Shown here: piece by piece, positions 1 to 7,300 of the stretch
Position numbering within the stretch: position 1 is the first letter of the stretch
Layout of the letters: the number at the start of each line of letters is the position of its first letter
Assembly (NCBI GenBank): GCA_026770575.1
Contig: MU657371.1
Span: 21,016-37,693 of the forward strand
Length of the DNA: 16,678 nucleotides
Direction: 5' to 3'
Source of the DNA: Pelagophyceae sp. CCMP2097
Lineage: Eukaryota > Sar > Pelagophyceae
Position numbers and translations under genes: made by a program
Notes under the pieces: generated by a model
What the model saw: only the letters and a program-made list of their open reading frames with translations
Told to the model about the DNA's origin: nothing
Databases searched by the model: none

Positions 1-1022
1 AGGCGCCTTGCGAGGACCCGCGTTCCAAGGGAGCCTTTCCTCCAGGCCCATCGGGGGATTTGCACCTTTCAGAAAGTCGGGAGGGGCCTTGCCAGGGCCC
101 GTCCAAGGGGGCTTCACAAGCGCGAGGGGCCGTGCAAGGGCCCTTTTCGAGGAAGGGATCGTGCAATGATGAGTGGCCTTCACAAGAGACTTTGCGGCGA
201 GCTGGGTCGCCGCGCGGGCTATGGGCTTATGGGGTCCAGCCTACCCAATATGGGGTATGGGGCCGCATATGGGGCCCCATATTGGGTCCCACGGGGCGGC
301 GGGGTTCCAGTGGGCCGCCCAAGCTTGAGCCAGGGCCCACATCGGGGTCCTTGTTAGCACCACTTGGGCGTCGTCCGGGCGGCTCGGCGTAGACGGCCTC
401 GGACTTGGCGGCTCGTCGTCTTCGTCGTCATCGGATGGCCCGCCGGGCCCTTGGTGTCGCCCGCGCAATTCCGTATGGAGCCCCACGGGGCCGTATGGGG
501 TCCAGCCTACCCAATATGGGCGTATGGGGCCCAATATGGGGCCCCATACGGCGACTCAGTTTGCGAGAGACCCGTGAAAGAGGCCAAGGGCCCATCGTGC
601 GAGCGGCCCGCCCTCCGACTGCGCGAGGAGGTGTTAGAGGCCACGGCCGTCAAAGGGCCCTTCCAAGGGACTGAAAGGCCCGTGCAAGCAGCCTTGAAGG
701 GACCCTGCAACGCTGGTGCCTTGCAAGGAACCGTGCGTGGCAGCTTGATAGGGCCCTTCAAAGAGGCATTGTGTAGAGGCTTTGCAACCGCCAAAGAGGA
801 AGGCCCCTTTCGTTTGGCTTTTCAAGGACCCGGGAAATGATGAAATTGGCCCTCTCGCACCCGTGAGCCCAGATGGCATCCCATACACAATTCCATGAGC
901 GGGAGTTTGCATCCCAGAATCCAATCGCGGCGGCTCTTTCGCAAAAGCGCCTTACAGGGCTTATTCCCGCGGTCTTATAATTGTATTCCCGCTTTAAACA
1001 AACCCCGACGAAGCACACTTAG
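1..1022 (+). repeat. Repeat-filled sequence upstream of the ABC1 exons, probably the 3' end of a long intron
   Basis: No coding exon is recognisable here. From 1 to about 840 the sequence is built from degenerate units of the type AAGGGCCCTTGCAAGG and GGGACCCTGCAA. The same word set recurs at 6740-7075 and 12120-12410, both next to or inside introns. Two clusters (229-300 and 494-550) share the segment TATGGGGTCCAGCCTACCC and are rich in CATATGGGGCCCCATA-like palindromes. From about 840 to 1022 the sequence is less repetitive and ends in CACACTTAG, which serves as the acceptor for the first ABC1 exon. That exon begins in the middle of a domain, so this stretch is probably the 3' part of an intron longer than 1 kb. 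Long open frames here on both strands (for example 364-840) are repeat translations. Confidence 0.6.
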
Positions 1023-2206
1023 ACTCGTGCCGTCGTGTACACCTTCCCGTTCGCGCTGCCGCCTTTCTACATCGCCATCATCCGGTGCCTCGGCGTCCTC
1101 GAGGGCGTGGCCATGCAGGTAGGGGGCTGCCGTTTCTTTTGCGGAACCCGATACGAGCGCCCGCGAAAAGTTGTCGAAAAACACTGAGTGCAATTGTATT
1201 TGCCTAGAGAATTTCCTTAGGTCGACCCGCTCTTCCGCATCGTCTCCGACGCGTACCCGTTCGTCGCGGCGAGGCTTTTGACTGGGGACGCGCCGGAACT
1301 TCAGCTCGCTCTGCGGAATCTTCTGTTTAAAGACGACCAACCTCAGTGGTCTCGGTTAGAAGCCCTCGTACCAGGCCGCGTCGACGGGAAAAGAAACGAC
1401 GGCCATGGATGCATGACGAGAGGCTCGCCAGGGGGAGTGTGGCCGCATCGTGCTCCCCGTACACCGTGACAAATCTCCGCTTTATCTCTAGGTAGACCGC
1501 GCGACTGCGGCGCAGGACTACGACGCTACAAAGGCCATTTTGCTCTTCGTCGACCTTGTCGCGGCCGACGACGCGGAAGCTGAGAGATAATCTGGTGGAC
1601 GACGGGGTGGTAGGTGCGTAAAATCCGCCGCTTCAAAGTCGTCGTCGGACCTGCGCAAATCAAGCCTCGACGCGGTGGTCGTGGAGACGGCGCGCGGGCT
1701 GTTGAAGGCCGTTGGATTGGACTTGCCTGAGCACGTCTTCCAGACCGCCCAAAAGGGCAAACGAAGAACCGGCTCTACGGAAGACGAAGAGCGGCCGCCG
1801 GTGAGCCAACACACGTCGAGATCGACGCATGTCTGTCCCGCCGCATCAAAAGGGCCTCGCGACGCAGAGGGGCCTTGCTCGTTGCCACCCGCGTCGCAGG
1901 GTCGTTTATAGGTCGCACGAGTCCACCTCCGCGCGCGAGACGCCCTCCGCGCCCAGACCAACGACATCTCGCGCAACCCGGAGCTCGCCCTCGGCGCAGC
2001 AAACGAGCGAGTCGCGGCCTCCTTTTTGGTGACGTTGGAAAGCGGGCGTCATCGTGATTTTAGGTTCGCTCAAAGATACGCCCCCCCTGGTGCAGCGCCT
2101 CCTGGAGCACGCGACCGTGCGCAGAGTCGCCGCAGAAGTGGCGGCGAAGCTGACGGAAAGGTTCGCGTCGCGGGCGATTCGGCTCGGATCCTTTCGATTT
2201 GTCTAG
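1023..2206 (+). CDS. ABC1/ADCK (UbiB-family) atypical kinase, C-terminal part, six exons
   Basis: Proposed exons are 1023-1118, 1221-1367, 1492-1557, 1639-1800, 1912-2028 and 2096-2206, and every junction is phase 0. The joined product is about 232 residues and ends at TAG 2204-2206. Exon 1 reads TFPFALPPFYIAIIRCLGVL followed by EGVAMQ, and exon 2 begins VDPLFRIVSDAYPFVAARLL. These match the helical C-terminal part of ABC1 family proteins (PPYxAxIxRALGVLEGxALxVDPxFxIVxxAYPYxARRLL). Exons 2 to 4 continue with LALRNLLF, WSRLEAL, then VDRATAAQDYDATKAILLF and DLRKSSLDAVVVETARGLL, as expected for this family. Kinase-core motifs (KxGQ, ATP-binding and metal-binding residues) must lie upstream of the window. 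Algal members of the family usually act in plastids or mitochondria in quinone and lipid metabolism; nothing here shows which. The gene is convergent with the histidine kinase. The family call is firm, while the last two exons, outside the conserved part, are less certain. Confidence 0.8.
1119..1220 (+). other. Intron, ABC1-like gene
   Basis: Starts GTAGGG after ATG CAG and ends TTTCCTTAG. It is 102 nt, phase 0. Removing it joins LEGVAMQ to VDPLFRIV, which is continuous in ABC1 family proteins. Confidence 0.85.
1368..1491 (+). other. Intron, ABC1-like gene
   Basis: Donor GTACCA and acceptor TTATCTCTAG, 124 nt, phase 0. Removing it joins RLEAL to VDRATAAQDYD, matching the usual RLExLxxxAxxxxDYD run of the family. 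A donor at 1380 (GTCGAC) is a weaker alternative. Confidence 0.7.
1558..1638 (+). other. Short intron of 3n length with an in-frame TAA, ABC1-like gene
   Basis: Donor GTCGCG and acceptor CTTCAAAG, 81 nt, phase 0. TAA at 1588-1590 is in frame with both flanking exons, so retention would give a premature stop. Removal joins ILLFVDL to SSSDLRKSSLDAVVVETARG, which fits the family run of hydrophobic helix, acidic/serine loop, then LRxxLVDxVV. A donor at 1549 (GTCGAC, 90 nt) is also possible. Confidence 0.6.
1801..1911 (+). other. Intron, ABC1-like gene
   Basis: Strong donor GTGAGC and acceptor TTTATAG, 111 nt, phase 0. It contains a short run of the AAGGGCCTCGCGACGCAGAGG-like repeat type that is much expanded in the longer introns of the window. 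Confidence 0.7.
2029..2095 (+). other. Intron, ABC1-like gene
   Basis: Donor GTGACG and acceptor CCCCCCCTGGTGCAG, 67 nt, phase 0. Without it the C-terminal reading frame shifts by one base between ANERVAASFL and RLLEHATVRRVAAEVAAKL; with it the frame is restored. Confidence 0.6.
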
Positions 2207-2318
2207 CGCCACGAAAAGGCCTCGTCAAGTAAAAGGCCGATGCGCCATATGGGGACCGGCCGCCGGGGGAGCGCGGAGGGAGGAGTGCACTCGGATGAGT
2301 GATGGGGCGCCGGCGTTG

Positions 2319-2400
2319 TCGGAGAAGCTTTTTGTCGGAGAAGCCACCTCACCGGAGAAGCCACCTCGCTGGAGATTCTGAGGAGAAGCCACCTCGCCTG
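2319..2400 (+). repeat. Short tandem repeat, unit about GGAGAAGCCACCTC(GC)
   Basis: GGAGAAGCCACCTC occurs at 2337-2350, 2354-2367 and 2382-2395, with a partial copy at 2321. The spacing is irregular (17 and 28 bp). It lies just downstream of the ABC1-like stop codon. Confidence 0.75.
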
Positions 2401-3433
2401 CGCAGAAGAATCCATCTACTATCAGAGGACGCGCGCCGCCGGAGGATGCACGCTGTCGGAGAACGCACGCCGTCGGGCCCCAGAGCTCAGACGCGGCTCG
2501 CCACTGCGTGCCTGCCGCCCGCTGAGCGGCGCCCGCGCCGGGGAGAGGCGGGGCCTCGTCGAGCGCGCTCCCGAGTTCGACCGCGTTACGCCGGTCCAAG
2601 AGGTAGCAATGCCCCGTTGACTGCAAGACGGCATCGACTCAAGCGAAGACATCTTTTCTGCGCTTGGTCCCTGACTCCCTGGGCGCTTTTGGAACCGAGG
2701 CAGAGTCGCTAACGGACTCTTACATCAGAAGAGCAAGGGCGCGGCGGAAGCCTCCCGGTGCGGCGTCGTCGCGGGTGCGGGGCGTGGTCCACCTACAGAA
2801 ACGAATCACACGTTTTGCGGGAACGGAGCACTTCGATGGCATTCCTCGGATCCTCGACGTCTCAAGGCTGCGTCAGCACGATCTTAACCCGTCGCGAGGA
2901 TCCAGGGGCACCCCAGCAGCGCCGACGCGCGCGGTGGCACACGCATAGGGCCCGGCCTGCACGGCCGGCCCGCGGCCCGGCACGAACGGCATGGATCTCC
3001 GTCGTGGTCAGAGTCCCTGAACCCAGATTGCCACCGGCCACCATGACGTGTTGCTCGCACCACCGCCGCGCATTCGTCGCGAAATGTGGCCGTGGCGGGC
3101 CTTGCGCAAAGGCCATCATATCTGAGGATTCCAGTATTTGACACGTGTCAGCCTGAACAGTTCAGTCGCGTCGCCGCCAAGATCGAGGACCCTGCGAGCG
3201 TCGAGTGCGGCGGCAGCACAATGGCCTCGTGTCGGTTGCATATCCGGTCCCGTTCTATCTGACTAGAAGGACATAGCGCGATCATGCGCGTCGAAATTTG
3301 AAACAATGTCATCTCGTATTGTTTTTTTAAAAGATTCGGCATCCGTGCCACCACGAGCAGCCGATCTGCATCGATGCTGCGCGGCTGCGATATCGTCGCG
3401 TGAAACTGTCCGGCTGAGAAAGCAATCGTCTCC

Positions 3434-3473
3434 GTATCGAGCACTGCCTCTAAAAGTATCGAGCACTGCCTCT
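3434..3473 (+). repeat. 18-bp direct repeat, two copies
   Basis: GTATCGAGCACTGCCTCT occurs at 3434-3451 and again at 3456-3473, separated by AAAA. It looks like a local tandem duplication. Confidence 0.85.
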
Positions 3474-4313
3474 CAACCATATGGTCCACCGGCCCATCCG
3501 GCACCGGAACACGCCCTCCAGCCTACGGCGCGGCTCCCCCGCCGGGCCCGTCCTTGGGCTCCGCCTTTGTCGGAAAATAAATCTTTCGACAGTGAATCGA
3601 CACCGAGGGCAAAACATCGCCGTGCTGTCTGGCACCGCTCGACGAAGAGCCTTTGACCCACCACGCATGCGACGACCGCCTCCGCAAGCGCGCCCTCTCC
3701 GGAGTGGAGAAAAGGATTGCATGAGCCAAGCAGATGAAGGATTGATCAAGGTGCCTTGTCAGGGGTCTCTTCTCCGACGGCGGCCGACGCTTCATCCGAC
3801 GCCATGCCCGGGCGCGGCAATCTAGATAAAGGCTTGGGCAAAAGCGGAGGGCGCGGCAAGGGCGGCAGGGCCTGGGCAAGGGCGGAGGGGGTGGAAGGGC
3901 ATGCTGACGGCAGCTGACCTTTCGGGCACGCTCGGACCCCGATGCCCTGGAAACGGTTTGTGGGGAAAAGCCGCCGGTTTCCTCTCGGACGCGCGCGCCC
4001 GGCGCGCGCGCCCGGCGCGCCCGCCCGAGCCGGCGGGAGCACGGTCGCCACCGGCGCGAGGACGCCGGCCCCGAAGGCGCGCTCAGTGCAGAGGGCGTCG
4101 CCGCGAGAGTTTCCCAGATCCTCCAAATCGCTTCCCCAAGCCCCAAGCCTGAGGCTGAGGGTCGAGCAAGGAACCCAGATCCTCCGTGGGTCGGTCGGGC
4201 GCGAGACATTGGTCGACCTCGACTTTTTAGTCTGCGGGCGGCTCGCTCGGTCGCGGGCGTCGCGTCGGGTCGAATCGCGTAGAAGCGCGAGGCCCCCGCT
4301 CCGGAGCGTCGCC

Positions 4314-7300
4314 TCACTGCCGCGCGTCGGCAACCGCGGCGTCCGGCGCCGCAGCCACCCTCAGCCTGAGGCTAACTAAGATCGCCGCCGCGCCGCCCTG
4401 GGGCGATCCGCCCCGGCTCGAGGTGGAAAAGTGCGCGTCGGCAGCCACCCCCGGCGCCGCCGCGCCACGGCGGCTCGAGGCGGCGAAGCTCGGGTGCGTT
4501 CGCACGACTTCTTCGAGGACGAGGCGGAGTTTCGCGATTGTCATTTTCTTCCCTAGCGAGCCGTCGGCGCCGGCGGCGCGGTAGCGCTCATCATCCTCGG
4601 GTGTGTCATTTGCGGAGACAACAAAGATCACGCGCGGGACGTTGCCCTCTTTCGCATCCAGAGCGCGGCACTCGCGGCACAGGTCGATGCCTAGCGGGGG
4701 CGTAGGCGCGCGGGCGGTGCACAAACACCTTCTCGACAACATTTCGACACACTCATGGTTCTCCCCGAGATTGCCGCGCACCGGTCTTGGTGGGATGAAC
4801 GGGCGCGAAGTTGAAGTCGAGCAACACAACGTCGACGTCGCTCAACACGACAGTCCGCGGAAAGTCATCAATCGATTCCCTAGTCTCCCCAGCGACGATG
4901 GGCGGCCGGGAAGTCAGCTTGCCCACCAATTTTGCGAAGGTCTTGCGGAACATGGCCGAGTCGTCTGCCATTGCGATTTTCAACCATGAAAGCTCGACAG
5001 GGGGTGATACCACGACCGCTGCACTTTTGGGCGTCAGCGACAGCACGGCCGCGACGTCGGGCAGCTCGAGCTTGGCACAAACTCCGTCTTCCAGCGATAA
5101 AAGTTTCACAGTACCTCCAAGAGCTTTGGCCGCCGCGGCGGCCATGAGAAACCCGTCGCCCGAGGAGAGCTCGGCGGCGTGCTCGTGGGCGCGCATGCCC
5201 TCCGTCAGGGCGATGTCGTTTAACGCGTCTTCGCCGAGGAGCAGGAGCTTCTCGTGCTCGCAACCGGGCCAGTTGCCTACACGTATCTATCCGACTCGAT
5301 GGTTGCAAGTCGACGACTCGCGCAACTCTAACGAGAGCTTGACCCTCATCGCGCTTTCATCTAGCGGCTCGACGTTCAAAGGGAGCGTCGGCGGCCTGCG
5401 CGGGTCTCCGTATTTGAAGGCGTTGGAGAGCATGTTGTCCAGGATGTTGTTAAACAACACCTTGTCGAATAAAAATATTTTGCGGTGTTTGGCGTTTCCG
5501 GTCGTCTCCGCGCGGTCAAAGGGGCTGTTGGCGACTACACAGCGTGTCCACCTTACATCGATCAGCTGCAGAGGTTCGATTTCGTCCCACTTGGGCTCGT
5601 ACCGACCCGCGGAAAGGCGTATCAGCACGGCCTTGCAGTTTAAAACTTCGGTGATCTCGTCCAGCTGGCCGAGCACAGATTCGTCTGAGCAAGACTGTCC
5701 TAACACAAAGATTCTATTTTTCAGCTCGTGATTCAGATACCGTTCGGTTTTCTCCGAAGATTGAAACGCGTCCCTCGTCCGCTCGTCCTTCCGCATCGCG
5801 GAAGCCACCGCGTCTCTTCTTTCATAATCTGCTAGTTTGCGTTCTTGGGAAGCGCCGACCTCCAATCTTCGAAGAGCCCATAACAAAAGCAGGATTAAAG
5901 CGGCGGACGCGACCGTCCTGAGTACGTATAAAGTCGTCGAGCCGCTGTCATCTTCATAAAAACATTTCAGGTCCAAGTCGAGTATTGGTTCGTGCGCTTT
6001 TGCGTTTAGGTCATACCCTCGGTCTTCCGTCTTGATAACGTCGCCTGTGGGAAAAATATAACAATGAATCGTCAAAGGATTGCGAATAATGTAAAAAGGT
6101 GCCTCACCCGTCGTCGACATCGATATGCGAACATGCGCGGGGAACGTCGCGCCCCAGTGGTCCACGTGCAGGTTGAACGAGACGTAGCCCAAGACGCGGT
6201 TTGTGCAATCAATTCGGCCGGGGTAGGAGCAGTTGTGAATGCATTGCTGGCAATCTCGTTTGCAATCATCATCTACTAAGGGCACTAGAACGATAATAAC
6301 ATAGTCGGCGTACGTCCGGCCGTCTTGGTCGTATCGCGGGTGCGCCACGAGTTTTCGTTTTTCAAAGAATCGTTTTTTTAATGCGGTTGGTAAGACGTCC
6401 CTGTGCAGCTGCTGAATGTCCCTTCCAACACTATCGTCGAGCCTTGCCAAAGGCGAGCCGTCCGACTCGGGGAGGACCCACCTACAAGACTAGTGGTCAA
6501 AGATGTGCAAAGTTTGTCTCAGGAGCTTAAACAGGGTTTGCTGCTTAAACGGGGTTTGCATTTCAACCCGCGGGTCGGGTCTGCCGGGTTTGCCCGTTTT
6601 GGCCGACCCGTCTTTGAGTGGGTCTAGCCGTGGCACAAACTCGAATCCGACCCGAGATGACGGGTTTGGTCGTTTGACAAACCCGCGACCCAAGGGTGCG
6701 GGTACAAATTGAAAACCCGAAAAAACGCCGCCACCGGGTGTTCGACAGAACGGGCCCCTGCACGGCCTCTTTAGCGGCCACTTGCCCGGCCTCTGCACGG
6801 TCACTTGCAAGGCCTCTTGGGCGGCCTCTTTCAAGGGCCCTTGAAGAGCCCTCCTGACGGGTCCCTCCAAGGCCTCTTTTATGGCCGCTTGCGAGGCCTC
6901 TGCGTGGTCGCTTGCAAGGGCTCTTTGAAGGGCCCTTGAAGAGCCCCCCGGACGGGCCCCTGCAAGGCCTCTTTCGCGGCCACTTGCAAGGCCTCTGCCG
7001 CGAAGCTCGGCGCATTCACTTGCGAGGCCTTTTTCAAGCCCCCACTCAAGCCCCCACGTAGGGTTCCTCGCAAGAGACCGGGCCGCCGCGGCGACTCCGA
7101 GGGCCCGTCCAGGGGACGCCGCAGAAGGGCCGCAGTCGAGGGTCCGGCAGTCGAGTGATCGTCCATTGGACCGTTGAGAAACCGCTGTCAAAGCGACCGT
7201 CACAGAGGGCCCGTCGAGGGACCGTCCAAGGAACTGTCCAAGAGTACCGCCCAAGCGACCATCCGAGGGACCATTCAAACGGCCGTCCGATGGACCAACC

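Larger units (their letters stand above)
2207..4313. other. Convergent intergenic region without a recognisable gene
   Basis: This 2.1 kb lies between the stop of the ABC1-like gene (+) and the stop of the histidine kinase (-). Open frames occur in several phases on both strands (3523-4317 and 3746-4333 on minus, 3306-3656 on plus). They follow the high GC content and show no domain I recognise. A somewhat AT-richer stretch at about 3100-3480 has open frames both ways (for example 3504-3148 minus), also unrecognised. Local structures are a GGAGAAGCCACCTC repeat (2319-2400), an 18-bp direct repeat (3434-3473), GGCAAGGGCGG-type low complexity (about 3830-3895) and an alternating CG-rich palindromic run (3991-4024). 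Confidence 0.5.

Noticed and set aside
1588..1613. A shifted frame reading KLRDNLVDDGVV after the ABC1 exon, suggesting a frameshift
   Set aside because: The intron at 1558-1638 gives an equally good family match without any frame break and keeps all junctions in phase 0.
2029..2063. A frameshift joining ANERVAASFL to AGVIVILGSLKD
   Set aside because: A 67-nt intron with a good donor and a pyrimidine-rich acceptor (2029-2095) restores the frame.
3804..3911. A small frame starting MPGRGNLDKGLGKSGGRGKGG-like (reminiscent of a histone H4 tail)
   Set aside because: It stops after about 35 residues, no histone fold follows in any frame, and the local GGCAAGGGCGG low complexity explains the resemblance.
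3523..4317. A 264-codon minus frame between the convergent genes
   Set aside because: Arg/Pro/Ala-rich composition typical of a GC-driven shadow; an overlapping minus frame is equally open and no motif is seen.
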